Shown here: positions 10,555 to 21,640 of the stretch, in pieces
Layout: each line of letters opens with the position of its first letter
How positions within the stretch are numbered: position 1 is the stretch's first letter
From: Clusia tigrina
Lineage: Eukaryota; Arthropoda; Insecta; Diptera; Clusiidae
Assembly: GCA_920105625.2 (NCBI GenBank)
Contig: OV050030.1
Coordinates: 32,110,516 to 32,174,515, forward strand
Length of the DNA stretch: 64,000 nucleotides
Direction: 5' to 3'
Notes under the pieces: model-generated
What the model was told of the DNA's origin: nothing
What the model saw: the letters and a program-made list of their open reading frames with translations, nothing else
Database searches by the model: none
Translations under genes and position numbers: made by a program

Positions 10555-11815
10555 TAATTAATTCCAAAGAGAAAAGAATCCAGCGCCTCGGTCCACTTTG
10601 CATAACAGGCGCACTGAGAAGCACTCCAACGGCTGCTCTCGAAATGGTATTCAACATGCCGCTTATCGACCTTATGGCGGAGAATCTTGTAGCGAAATCC
10701 GCGGTGAGTCAGACGGCTACGGAAGAATTTACTTGCAGAACCCTCGGGCATAGCTCAATAGGTAGAAGGGGTTTGTGCAGCACTGATTACATTATTCCAC
10801 GTTTTAATTGGGAAAGAAGGTATTGAACTACAATCGAAAAGGAGGGGTGGCGTAATAGCATGAGCCACAGCCAAAGGACCTTTAAATTTTTCACAGACGG
10901 CTCTAAAACGATGAATGGTATGGGAGCGGGCATCTACCGTTCAGAGTTGGAATTAGACAGCCTATAAAGCTTCCTGACCAGAACAGTATCTTTCAAGCGG
11001 AAGTCTTCGCTGTCAGGAAAGCCGCAGAGCTAGCCTACACCAAGACAGGGTATGACTCAAAAATAAACACATACGTGTACAGCCAGGCATCGTTAAAGGC
11101 GAATAACTCATATAGTATAAAATCCAAAAATGTCCTTCAGAGCAGGGAAGCCATAGAAAGGCTAGTCGCAAATAGAAGACTACAAATCTATTGGGGACCT
11201 GGTCAGAAGGGAATAGAAGGGAATGAAATAGAAGATGAGATTGCACAACACGCTGTCTATTCACCACTTCAAAAAGAAAACGACATACAGAAACATCTTA
11301 AAGAACTATTCAATGAAACGGAGGGATACATGAGAAGGCAGGTGAAAGCAAGGTGCCGCAGTTTAAACACCTGCAAAATTGCAAAAGATATGTGTAAAGT
11401 ACGATAGGAAACAAACGCGATTTATACTCACGCTCTCACGAAAAGACTATAGACAGGCCATAGTTTACTGGCGGCACAGGCACACAAGATAGGAATTACA
11501 GACAATGACGAATGTGGGAAATGCATGGAGGTTGGAATAAGAGAAACTTTAGAACATATCTTTGTATATGTCCTGCTCTATTAAAAACGCGCTGAAAATG
11601 TTTAGTAACCCCACAATCTGGAAAGTTGGAAGACATCTCAAGAATGGAGCTGACAGCACTGCTTAAATTCGCAAAAAGCGTTGACATCCTACGAGATGTC
11701 TACTGGAAATCTGCATAAAGGTGAGACCCCACCCATCTGGTATCACTAGGGACCAATCAGTCTATGCGTGGCTTTATGCCAGCCAGGTCAACCTAACCTA
11801 ACCTAACCTAACTGT
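10555..11815 (+). pseudogene. I/LOA-type LINE 3' end: RT C-terminus, RNase H, Cys/His motif, (CCTAA)n tail
   Basis: From 10560 the reading LGPLCITGALRSTPTAALEM is the post-RT region. From about 10890 comes RNase H: FFTDGSKTMNGMGAGIY with the first Asp; then, in another frame, SIFQAEVFAVRKAAELAYTK with the Glu (near 11000); then VYSQASLKA near 11075, where the usual DSQ Asp has become Tyr; and IYWGPGQKGIEGNEIEDEIA (about 11190-11250), where the usual His is Gln. Near 11500-11570 is NDECGKCMEVGIRETLEHIF, the Cys/His motif. A 3' untranslated part follows and ends in (CCTAA)n. At least three frameshifts plus lost catalytic residues make it inactive; the 5' part is absent. Confidence 0.85.
11790..11812. 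repeat. (CCTAA)n tract at LINE 3' end
   Basis: Four and a half CCTAA units directly after the LINE 3' untranslated region. CCTAA is the complement of the TTAGG telomere repeat of many insects, which flies are held to have lost. Here it looks like the LINE tail, since a second LINE tail at 4632 ends the same way. Confidence 0.9.
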
Positions 11816-12600
11816 TTCCAAAAATTGGAGTACACAAAAAAAGATCTTTCCTACAATAAACACTTTTTTCTGTTCTTTTCTGCTCTAAGTTGAGGTTGGG
11901 TAATCATTATACAGACCTAATCAATCAATAAATGTCAATAAAAATTAGTCGGAATATAAATTATGAAAACTATTATTATTACTATAATTTGCTATTGTCT
12001 GGAATATAATTAAAGTAGTATATAATAAATAAAGACAATCCCTAAATGAATATTACCTATGGCATCTTGCTACGCACAAATGCTACCACGAATAGAATCA
12101 CTACCTTGATATTTAGTTTAATCCTATCTTATATGAAGATAGTCAGGCAAACTGAACATGCAGACAAATCATCTTTGCAAATATGTTAGTTATTTCTGCA
12201 ACACTGAAAAAAGTTCCAAGTTTCCATCACAAATCACAAATCAGTTATTTCTAATCAAGCCACATGAAAGCTCTAAGAAATATTCTCCCTGATTTCTACG
12301 AGTACATGTACGAGTATATCATATAAAAATGCTGTTTAACAATTATTAAAATATTTTCCATTATTATGTAACTATACCTTGTAACGACTCTTTTTCTTGG
12401 CTGTGGTAAAACTCAGCGGGTTCCAGGGGTTGTGTACAGAAATTTATATTTATAAGCGTGCGTCTACTAGTGTGTTGTATACTTTATTTACTTCATTAAC
12501 TACTATGCATGTGCTTGTAATTTCTTACTATTTAATTAATTTAAACAATTTACCATGCTATTCCAGTGGGGTCCCGTTTGTGTGTTCGCGGTTGGCAGTG
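11813..12600. other. No gene recognised
   Basis: AT-rich DNA without supported coding sequence or repeat. Confidence 0.5.
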
Positions 12601-12775
12601 TTAGTCTCCGCGAGAATCGGTAGAACCATAAACTCGTGGTGCTGTCTGGGAGTACGTCTTCACGAGAATTCGGTAGAACCTTAAACTAGTGGGGCAGTCT
12701 TGGCGTTAGTATTAGTCTCCACAAGAATCGGTAGAACAATAAACTCATGGGGCGGTCGTGACGTTGGTCTTAGTC
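12601..12775. repeat. Three-copy tandem repeat, about 52-59 bp unit
   Basis: The core CGAGAATCGGTAGAACCATA (12611) recurs at 12663 (GAATTCGGTAGAACCTTA) and 12722 (CAAGAATCGGTAGAACAATA), each followed by AAACT(C/A)(G/A)TGG. Copies are 52 and 59 bp apart. The surrounding GC-richer DNA (12.4-13.3 kb) might be a retroviral-type LTR or leader, but no tRNA primer site or coding region was found. Confidence 0.8.
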
Positions 12776-13278
12776 AAAGTGCTGTACTAATAGTCTACTC
12801 TACCTTGCTGTATTTCTTCTGGAGTCTTGCCGTGGTGTGCTGGTATGGCGATACCAAGTGCGATGCGTCTTCGCCGAGTGCTGCTTGTTCAAAGAGGCCC
12901 TATCGTCCAGATCATCCTGCTAATATAGCGCTCTGAGTCACGGGTCAAGTGCACCATTCTGTTGCAAGTGCACCGTTGTATGGCTCCGTACTTCGTTGGC
13001 CAGCTTCGCCTGTTGTCAAGCCATTGCTTCTTGTTATTGCAGATTAGTTGACCTTGGGCCGCAATGGTTCCTATCGACCCGAAATATTGGCGTCTGCAGT
13101 CAGCGCAGCCCGAAACAATTGCTGGCGGCCGTAGTGCTGTTGGTGTCACCTTACAATTGTGGTTGGTGTAGTTCTATGTTCACACTTAGTCCAATCATTA
13201 GCATTCTCCTTTCCTCTTTGTGCTATGTCCGCACTGACGGCGCATGTGGAGATCGCTCTGATGTGGATGCTTTGTGTG
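12776..13278. other. No gene recognised
   Basis: GC-richer than its surroundings. Open frames on both strands lack motifs and overlap each other, so none is annotated. Confidence 0.4.
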
Positions 13279-13280
13279 TA

Positions 13281-13839
13281 ATGCGGCCCGTACACGATAC
13301 ATCATGATCATACTCATATTTAATAGTATGTGTGAAAACGAGAGGAAATATGCATGTATGTGTCACACAGACACGATCGCGCTGTGATCACGGACTGATC
13401 GTCGAAAATCTAAATCATTTACATTTTGAGGGGAAATTTTATTACGATGTTGATCATGATGTATGAATGATCGTCGTTGGGGGGCAATTTACATGCAAAT
13501 TTTGCTCATTTGAGTTTGACTGCCAACGTGTGAAGATGTGTGCGGATAAAAATAATAAAAATGCGTTTCTGCTGGAGGCCCTTGAATGCTATTGTACTAT
13601 TTCGTTTGTACCATTCTTTCATTCAAAATCGTTTTTTTATTTTTTTTACAATTTTTCCTTGCACAGTACAAGCGCTAGCGCACACAAAACTTCGTCATCC
13701 GACAGAGACATGACAACCTCACTCAACGACGACTATGAAAAAATGATGATCTTCGATTTTGATCACTCGTCTGTGGCGTAGCTTCATTCAACACGTACAC
13801 GAATGAGTATGATCATGATGTATCGTCTATGGGCCGCAT
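13281..13839. mobile_element. 559-bp element with 37-bp terminal inverted repeats, TA-flanked
   Basis: The left end (13281-13317, starts ATGCGGCCCGTACACGATAC) and right end (13803-13839) are inverted complements with about two differences over 37 bp; both contain ATGATCAT. Both ends are flanked by TA (13279-13280, 13840-13841). Because the ends are palindromic (TAATGCGG...CCGCATTA), the target duplication could be TA or part of the repeat. A related GTTGATCATGATGTATGAAT block lies inside at about 13449-13468. An internal 104-residue frame (13467-13781) opens with FTCKFCSFEFDCQRVKMCAD, a pair of CxxC-like cysteines, but continues into poorly coding T-rich sequence. Best read as a MITE-like non-autonomous DNA transposon of unassigned superfamily. 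Confidence 0.8.
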
Positions 13840-13856
13840 TAGCTTCTGTCGCTGTA

Positions 13857-13875
13857 TTGTTGTTGTTGTTGTTAT
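13857..13875. repeat. (TTG)n microsatellite
   Basis: Five to six TTG triplets immediately right of the short terminal-inverted-repeat element, then a second shorter tract near 13898. Confidence 0.8.
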
Positions 13876-14689
13876 TGCGGCTCGTCTCGTCTATTCCTAA
13901 TGTTGTTGTTAGTGTACTAGATCGGCTTGAGTCTTTGCCGAGCGTTGTCTGTCGCGCAATCACCTCTGGTGCATGAAGAAGTTTTGTTGTAGGACCTGAG
14001 CTCTTGTATTTTCTCTTCTTAGGTACGGTGTGTTTGTTGGTTTTCTGAATTACAATTATGTATAAAAGTTTCTTCGTTGCATGTTTTTTGCGCTCCCGTC
14101 TTTGTTTAAGCTTGTTGGTGTAATTAATACGGAGGCGTTTACCTTTTTATTAATTGTCAAATCTTGTACACTGTACATATTGTTGGTAGGCCTCCGTACT
14201 ATGGTGTGTGTAGCCATTTGTTTATTCGTAATAGGAGGAGTCGGTCTGTATTGATGCTGGTCATACAGTTTGTCAAGTAATTGTTTGCAAAATAAAAAAT
14301 GTAACGAAATTTTCACTTTAATATTGATTTGAAGCAAGAAATGCATATATTTAATTAAAGAAAAATATTATAATTTAATATTTGCCAATCTTCCTCAACA
14401 GAAAACATGAAAAAAATTCTTAAATAATTACAAATAGAACCGTTTCTGAGGCAAAAGAAAAAACAATAGCCATTTCATGGTGTCAAATAATTCTTTGCAA
14501 AATTCATGGACCATACAAATCATCTAATAAATTAACAGTAAATATTTTAATACTTAGTGTGACTACCATTAGCATCAATAACGGCTTACAACCTTGTTGG
14601 AATAGACGCAATAAGTTTTTGTATATCGTGTTATTCGGGCACCTTTTCCCATTCCTCCCTCATAACTCTTATTAGAAGCGTTTTTATTA

Positions 14690-15232
14690 GTTGGAACCCG
14701 TTTTGCAACTTTTTTTAAGGTGTGCCCATAAATTTTCGATGGAGTTCATATCAGAGCTTTATGCTGGTGTGTCTATGACTGTATGTATGCAATTATATCT
14801 CATCCAGGTCCTGCACAAGAGCGATTTGTACTTAGGGTCATTGTCCTGATACACATTCAATTTTAACTTTTCGGAATTTTGTGGGCCATTGAAGCCAGAA
14901 TTCTGAACACTTTTATTCAATTCGTTTTGAAAATTGTTTAAGTAACACTTCTTCGTCAGCATATTGGTGAAAAATCTTAATTCCCCAACGCCTTCCATTG
15001 AAATCCATTCACATACCATCACTGACAACTTTCCAAACTCCCCAGTGGGGATCATATTCTTCTGCTGCAGTGCTGTTTGCGGTTTCCGCCAAACTTTATT
15101 GGATCCATCGTGAGAGTACAACATAATTTTTGTTTCATCGGAGAAAGTCACATTCCTCCAGTACTCCACTAGCTTAGAAACGCTTGCAATAGCAAAATTC
15201 ATCCTCTTTTGAATATTCATTGAAGAGAGCAT
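14690..15232 (-). pseudogene. Tc1-like transposase, C-terminal two thirds, left arm
   Basis: Frame begins near 15232 with NIQKRMNFAIASVSK and reaches NVTFSDETKIMLYSHDGSNK (first Asp of the DDE triad in SDET), VMVCEWISMEGVGELRF, then LKLNVYQDNDPKYKSLLCRT (second Asp in QDND), HTVIDTPA and a stop at about 14759. Beyond the stop the same frame region continues as SDMNSIENLWAH, holding the final Glu. The N-terminal helix-turn-helix domains (about 100 residues) are absent. A stop before the last catalytic residue makes it inactive. Confidence 0.85.
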
Positions 15233-15295
15233 CGGCCTTTAACGAACTATTTTGGTGGAGTATTCACGGGTTTTCAACACTTTTCAGCGATTTCA

Positions 15296-15530
15296 TAACG
15301 AAGAAGTGTTACTTAAACATTCTTCAAAACGAATTGAAAAACAGTGTTCAGAATTTCGACTTCATTGGCCCACAAAATCCCGAAAAGATAAAATTCAAAT
15401 TGTATCAGGACAATGACCCTAAGCACAAATCGCTCTTGCCTATATACAGTCATAGACACACCAGGACAAAGCCCTGATATGAACCCAATCGAGAATATAT
15501 GGGCACACCTTATAAAAACAGGTGCAAATC
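15296..15530 (+). pseudogene. Tc1-like transposase 3' end, right arm
   Basis: Mirror copy of the left arm. It reads TKKCYLNILQNELKNSVQNF, QNPEKIKFKLYQDNDPKHKS (second Asp), then, after a small deletion of the LCRTW segment and a frame change, DMNPIENIWAHL with the last Glu. Its QDNDPKHKS and NPIENIW are closer to the family consensus than the left arm versions, so the two arms have mutated independently. Confidence 0.85.
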
Positions 15531-16254
15531 GCGTTCCAACTAATAAAAACGCTTCTAATAAGAGTTAGGAGGAAGGAATGGGAAAAGGTGCCCGAATAAC
15601 ACGATATACAAAAACTTATTGCGTCTATGTTAAAAAGGTTGTAAGCCGTTATTGAATCTATTGGTAGTCACATTTAGTATTCAATTATTTACTATTAGTT
15701 TAATAGCTTATTTGTATGTTCCTTGAATTTTGCAAAGAATTATTTGACACCATGAAGTGGCTATTGTTTTTTATTTTGCTACAGAAACGGATCTTTTTGT
15801 AATTATTTAATAATTTTTTTGATGTTTTCTGTTGAGGAAAATTGGCAAATATTAAATTATAATATTTTTTTTAAATTAAATATATGCATTGCTAGCTTTA
15901 AATCAATATTAAAGTGAAAATTTCATCACATTTTTTATTTTGTAAACAATTACTTGACAAACTGTACGTAAGTAGTATTGTATGTGCGAAAAATACCTGA
16001 AATAATTTCCGTCTTCACAACCTAAATCTCATGTAAAAATGTATTCTCCTCCACAACTCCGATTTAGTAATGGTGTTGCAAGTTGCTTTATCATTTGCGC
16101 GATGAAACTTATAACGTGCTTTTCAAATATTTCCAATTGAACAGCGACTTTGGAACTAAATTCCCGCAGAAATTCGCTGCTTAAATATTTCACTGACCAT
16201 CAAATATATTCTCTCTAACTTGGAAAAACCACTTATCATACATAACTAGTAAAG

Positions 16255-17656
16255 CCTTAAGAGCAACCTATGCTTGCCAGAGGTTGTACGGTAAAACATG
16301 GGGACTACGGCCAAAAATGATGGCGTGGTCATATAAAACAATAATAGTACCAATGATTACTTAGGCGTCGTTGGTATGGTGGCCAAAAGTAAACCAAACA
16401 AGAGCTCAGATGACTCTTAACAAGATTCACCGTATAGCCTGTTTGAGTGTGACGGGAGCAATGAGAACGTGCCCCACACTAGCTTTGGGAGTGATCACTG
16501 GACTGACTCCTCTACACCTTGTAGTTAAAAGGATGGCGGCCAGAGCGGCCCTAACGCTACCTAATCTAGCCCATCTTAAAGAAGGCAACCTTTCGGGGCA
16601 CGCAAAGATTCTGGACACTGTCTGGAATTCTCCGTGCCTCATGGTCTTCGACAAAATGGACAGAAAATTAGACTTCTCAAAGCAATTCAAAGTGGTCATC
16701 AGTGACCGTTAAATTTGGAGAAACAAGGAAAAAATAATAAAACAGGACTCACAGTTGTGGTATACAGATGGGTCCAAATTGGAAGATGGCAGTGCAGGAG
16801 CTGGAATTGTAGGGCCAAATTTCCAAAAAGCAATTGCAATGGGAAAAACAGCTTCCATTTTTCAGGCGGAAGTCCACGCTTTAGAGTTATGTGCTAGAGA
16901 ATGTCTACGCAGGGCTACACGCAACACCAAAATATGCATACTCTCAGATAGCCAGGCAGCTCTAAAATCATTAATAAACTTCTCATTCCAATCAAAGCTG
17001 CTCTGGGAATGCTATAAACTTCTCAATACCCTAGCAGCCAGAAACTCTGTTACGCTAATGTGGGTACCGGGACACGAGGGACATGAGGGCAACGAAATGG
17101 CTGAATCTTTAGCAAAAAGGGGTGCAGACACTGCCTTTATAGGCCCAGAACAATTCTGTGGGGTAAACAGTAGCTTCACAAATAACTTGTTGTGCGAACA
17201 GAAAAAAACAAGGTCTGCTAAACTATTGGAGAGCCCAAAAAGGCATGCGGCAGTCGAGACTACTCATTGATCCTGAACACATCAGAGTAGATGCTTCTTT
17301 AAACCTCAGCAGAAATGACATCAAACTCTATACTGAACTTTTAACAGGACACTGTAGACTAAATTACCATCTAAAAAAAATAGGCGTGATAGAAGACGAT
17401 TCCTGTCGACTCTGTCAAGACGAGCAGGAAACGGCAGAACATATTGTAGGCACTTGCCCAGCGGTGGCACGACGCAGACATAATTACCTAGGTAGTGGGT
17501 TCATATCTCCAAATCACCTAGTTAAAATTAAGGTAACAGTAGTTACGAGATTTATATACAGTTTAGGACTGTTTTAGTTGGGTACGAGGCTGCACAATAG
17601 ATCTTTTATGTCGCGGTGTTCTTTTAGCCTGTTAATAATAATAATAATAAATAAAT
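16255..17656 (+). mobile_element. I-type LINE, 5'-truncated, with (TAA)n tail
   Basis: Contains the post-RT region (16258-16712: YACQRLYGKTWGLRPKMMAW, LNKIHRIACLSVTGAMRTCP), the RNase H domain (16755-17110), the C-terminal Cys/His motif (17400-17470: CRLCQDEQETAEHIVGTCPA) and a 3' end of TAA triplets (17633-17656). The TAA tail is a known trait of the I clade. The RT catalytic half and everything upstream are missing. Frames shift at least at 16.7 kb and 17.25 kb and there is a stop near 16360, but long open stretches suggest a comparatively young copy. Confidence 0.88.
16755..17270 (+). pseudogene. LINE RNase H domain
   Basis: 171-residue open frame. RNase H blocks in order: WYTDGSKLEDGSAGAGIVG (first Asp, residue ~5), ASIFQAEVHALELCAREC (Glu, ~40), KICILSDSQAALKSL (second Asp, ~73), VTLMWVPGHEGHEGNEMAES (His, ~115). 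The fourth catalytic position is Glu (MAES) where related elements usually have Asp, which would weaken or alter metal binding. In the parent element this activity removes RNA from the cDNA hybrid during target-primed reverse transcription. Confidence 0.87.
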
Positions 17657-20214
17657 ATATTCTTCCTAATGTACATACCATCACATATACTTCCTAATAT
17701 ATATTCCTCATATATACGTGGATTCAAAGAAAATTTATCATAAACATTCTTTATATAAATAATTACGTGAACTATGATTTATTCTGAAGATAAGAGAACT
17801 TGAAAGTAAATCTTTAAAAAAAATGCTTATAGTTTCCATGCTAATCACACCGATATAAACTAATATTATATATGCATTCCATAAATTATTTAACATAAAT
17901 ATAATAACTGCCTCCGAAAAAACTAAAATAGAAACAGATGAAAAAAGCGTCTACAACATACAAATTATAAAAGATAAATAAGAATTAAAGTGCATTTAAT
18001 AAACATAGAAATTATATTTCAGTTGTGTACAAAACGACTGAAAAAATGTATAAATATGTGAAAACAATTAAATATATAATTTATTAATTATATATTACAC
18101 CAACTCGCAAAAAAAACGAAATTTAATAAATATTTATTACAAAAATTTAAGTAATTTTTATGTTTGGGCAATTTGTAAAAATCTGTCCATGCAGTGAACA
18201 AAGCAGCATAATTTACTGTCTAACCGCAAGCTCGTAAATATTTATGCTGTTGGCACCACGCTGACACATTTCCAACTCAGAGAGACACCCACTTCCCCCA
18301 CCGTCACACCATTTCCTGGCATTTGTGTGGCGCAGTGCAATAAAAAGATTGATATTTTGAAATTTTTCTGAATTTATTTTGACATTCCGTGTCTGTGATT
18401 TTCGAAATATTTTCTTTTTTGTTTATAATATTATTTTAATGTTTTTTTTATAATTTTTTATTTTTGATTTTTTGGCAACTTATTCAAAATTCAATTAACA
18501 TTTTTGCAAATTTTATAATGACATTTAAATACAAGACATAATTCATGAATTAATCACACAACGATTAAGTTCAAAGGTACACTCATAATGTGGACAGTTT
18601 CGTTTCATCACTCACTTTGCAACTCTAGCCAAAAATAGAGTTCCTGCAAGTCCTCACACATTTTCGACAGGAAATTACACAAGCACTGAAATTGTTCCCA
18701 AAAATTTAAGGGTACTAAGCTGCGCTATATAACAGTTTCATTTCGTACTCTGAAAAAGAATAGCTAAGTCACAATGGAATGATTCTGATTCTGTACTATG
18801 AATTATGAATTCATATACAAACAAACGTGGCTTCTTTGATATATGTGCCTGTCATAAACTTTGAAAATATTCTGCATTGAGCTGCTATCTCCCAAGATTA
18901 CTTTAACTGAGTCTCAATTGACACTCTTATAGCCAAAGTAGCCTAAGTGTTGTAGGGTATACCCAATGCGCGATATTCCCTCAAACTGCATTCCTGCCGG
19001 CTTCATTATAAGTTTTCTCATAATTCAAGTTTCCCAGTTCTTAATTTAAATGTTGTTTTATTTTATTATCTTTTGTTTTCCTCAGCCGTGGGCGTTTAAG
19101 TGGCGCAACACTTTAATATATCTAACTTAATTGTATGTGTGTGTTATGACACATAAATATATAATTTAATATATCTCAATTTATGCATTCATAAAAAAAT
19201 CATTTAAATTAAGACAATTATTTTGAGCATTTAATTGAATTCACTCCGTGTGAACCAAATTCGCGTTAATTCCGTCAACCACAAGTGCAGCGTAATTGAG
19301 TAATTGGCACGAGTTATGTGAGAAATGCGAAAACTGTCATACCGGTGTGCATTCAAAAAACGGAGTTTGGGAGCGTGGAATGTCGCGTAACAAAGAAGCT
19401 AAAATTGGCTTTGTTAGAAGCCACAATATGGCTAATGAGAATTATTTACATTTCTTCCCCATGGTAGCAGGATTAGTGAGTAATCTTTATCCGAACCTAA
19501 ATATGTTGTGGAAGCAAACAGAGTGTTTCGAGTTATCTTCAGTAAATAACTAAAAAATTTTGTCCCTCTATTAAGGAATATCAAATGGAAAGCAATGCAA
19601 ATTTAAAGCTTAAATCAACCCCAAACAATGATTCAATTAAATTTACTGAAGTGCCGGATTACTTAATCCTCGGCTGCGTCACCTGTATTCCAATACAGTA
19701 GTTGTTAAATTCAAGTAAACATAATATACTTATTCTATATCAGCAAAATAGTTTACTACTTTAATTCACATGAATGCAAACAAAAGCTAACGCATCAAAA
19801 ATGTAGTTTCTACTCACACTGAAGGACAGGAATAATGAAGAGAACTTGCAAGGGAGCTAGAGAAATGCACTGAAGTGTTTTGAGTTCGCAACGTCACAAC
19901 AAATTTCTTGTCCAGACTACAATAGATTTACTGAAGATTTTACACAAGTCGAGTTCTGTTTTTTTTGCCTGTATAGAACATATATATAAATATCTGCACA
20001 CACGGCGTATGAGTGATGAATTCAATATAAAGACAGCTGAAGCAAGACGAACTGAATATAAATACACATGCCCTCTTACCCTCAATTCAACTATACTGCA
20101 AAATAATTGAACTTATTGCGAAATATAAATGTCGTGAATAAATTATTCAGTGCAGACAAAAGTTCTATCACTCCCGAATTACTAATTTTAGATTCATTTA
20201 TCATTTGAAACTCA
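17657..20214. other. No gene recognised; AT-rich
   Basis: Very AT-rich, with TATA-like runs and T tracts (18400-18480). Short frames at 19.3 and 19.9 kb lack motifs. A short GC-richer patch lies near 18250-18330. Nothing is supported. Confidence 0.5.
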
Positions 20215-21640
20215 CTTGAAACGCCGGCAAAGTCCAAATGGATTTTGAAACAACCTCATTTTCTTTGAATGCATGTCAAGATCAGAAAGTTGCTTTTGAA
20301 ATTCTTGTTTTAAATCCGCGATGACTTTTACTGCCAATCTAGTCGGAAATTGTTCATCAGTTTCTGTATTCAATTCTTCACAACACGGGAAATGGAATTA
20401 CTTTCATTTATCTGACTTTCGAGCAATATTAGTTTTGCCCTGGATGCTTTGATTTGCGAAATAAATCACAAAATAAGTTGTTTTTACATTGGAGCTTTAA
20501 CTTGAAGTTGTTCACGTGTGTCACAACATCAAAAAAAGCCAACTTCCGGAGCCACTCGCCATCCCATAAAAGTGGTTCAGGGCGATTTTTCCCCACACGA
20601 AATGAATTAATTTCATTTCTAAGCTTAAAGAACTGCAATAGCACTTTTCCGCAGCTAAGCCATCGAACTGCTGTATAATACAACATGAACTGCTGTATAA
20701 TGCAACGTGATCCAATAAAATTTACAACAGAAACAACTGGTTTCAACAGCAGCCCATATCGAAATGTTTTATACATAATGCTTGTTGATGGCTAATACAG
20801 TGCAGACAAATTGGCACCGATGCTCCTTCACCGACACAATGTTTTCTAATTTTCCCAACCACACCGATGTTTGACATGTTTCTTCTTCCATCAATTGTCA
20901 TTTGTAATCGATTCGAGTCCAAGTTATACTTTGTTTTTTGTAGTTCTTCGAATATATCTTCGCCAGTTCTAATCCTGCGCATGGTGTTAACGGAGGCTAA
21001 TTCTTGTGTGATATTAAGTTCGTCGTCAACTCTACGAACAAAAACTAAAAGTTGTGAGGTGTCACTAACATCAGTTTATTCATCCATCGCGAGAGAATAC
21101 CGTGTGAAACGGTGTGTATTACGAGTAGCCTGGTGCACAATATTGTTACCTATATCGTCAATTCGACGACCAACAGTATTACGGGAAAGGGTGATCATTT
21201 TGAAAAGGTTCAACTTTTCTGGGTACAACTCACCAACAGCTTCAATCGTACTCTCTTTAACGATGTTTCCATCCATAAACGGTTTTCCTTCTTTCGCCAA
21301 CATATAAGCAACTTTCATGCTAACTCTTTAACATTTTCCGAGTTTGTCTTTCAAAATAAATTCTGCTGAGTATAGAAACTACGAAGCATTGTTTCAAATT
21401 TTTCAGTACGCTGCTTTTCTTTAAATTGTGAGTTGGTTGAAGAATGTTTTGTTTCATAATGTCGACGTAAATTATATTCCTTCATAACAGAAACAGTGTT
21501 ATTGCAAATTACACCCATAGCTTCGCCATTCTTTGACTGTGATTGGACAAGGAGGTATTTTACTTTTCATTCTTCATTAAAAGAGCGGCGATCAGCATCC
21601 ATTTTTCTTTTTTGCTTCCATGTTTAAACCGTAAAAAATA
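20215..21640 (-). pseudogene. hAT transposase of the GTF2IRD2-like group, degenerate
   Basis: Read right to left: near 21610-21400, DADRRSFNEE, KYLLVQSQSKNGEAMGVICN and LRRHYETKHS (BED-like zinc-finger region with Cys and a His pair); 21318-21080, MKVAYMLAKEGKPFMDGNIV, CPEK-like LYPEKLNLFKMITLSRNTVG and RYSLAMDE, the RNase H-like core leading into the first Asp region (LAMDESTD in relatives); 20980-20840, RRIRTGEDIFEELQK and TIDGRRNMSNIG; 20776-20430, VVSVVNFIGSRC, AVRWLSCGKVLLQFFKLRNE and NRPEPLLWDGEWLRKLAFFD; 20340-20220, KVIADLKQEFQKQLSDLDMH and NPFGL. This order and wording match transposases related to vertebrate GTF2IRD2. Many frameshifts and stops; inactive. It might in principle be a domesticated gene decayed, but nothing suggests that. 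Confidence 0.85.

Larger units (their letters stand above)
14266..15964. mobile_element. Palindromic Tc1-like element (two 3' halves joined head to head)
   Basis: The outer ends start CAGTTTGTCAAGTAATTGTT on both sides and are flanked by TA (14264-14265 and 15965-15966). The similarity does not stop after a normal terminal repeat: the whole left arm (14266-14958) matches the complement of the right arm (15296-15964) with moderate divergence, through the end region and the 3' third of the transposase. A 337-bp spacer (14959-15295) carries the unique middle of the transposase. No N-terminal DNA-binding domain is present. The structure is thus an inverted duplication of a Tc1-like 3' half, not a normal element. 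Confidence 0.87.

Noticed and set aside
12397..13307. Several overlapping frames of 80-103 residues
   Set aside because: They run through a tandem repeat and through the end of a short transposon, on both strands, with no motif.
13467..13781. Zinc-finger-like protein inside the 559-bp element
   Set aside because: Only the first 15 residues show paired cysteines; the rest reads through T-rich DNA, and no histidine pair follows. Not enough for a transposase call.
20867..21307. Plus-strand 146-residue frame
   Set aside because: Shadow of the minus-strand hAT transposase.
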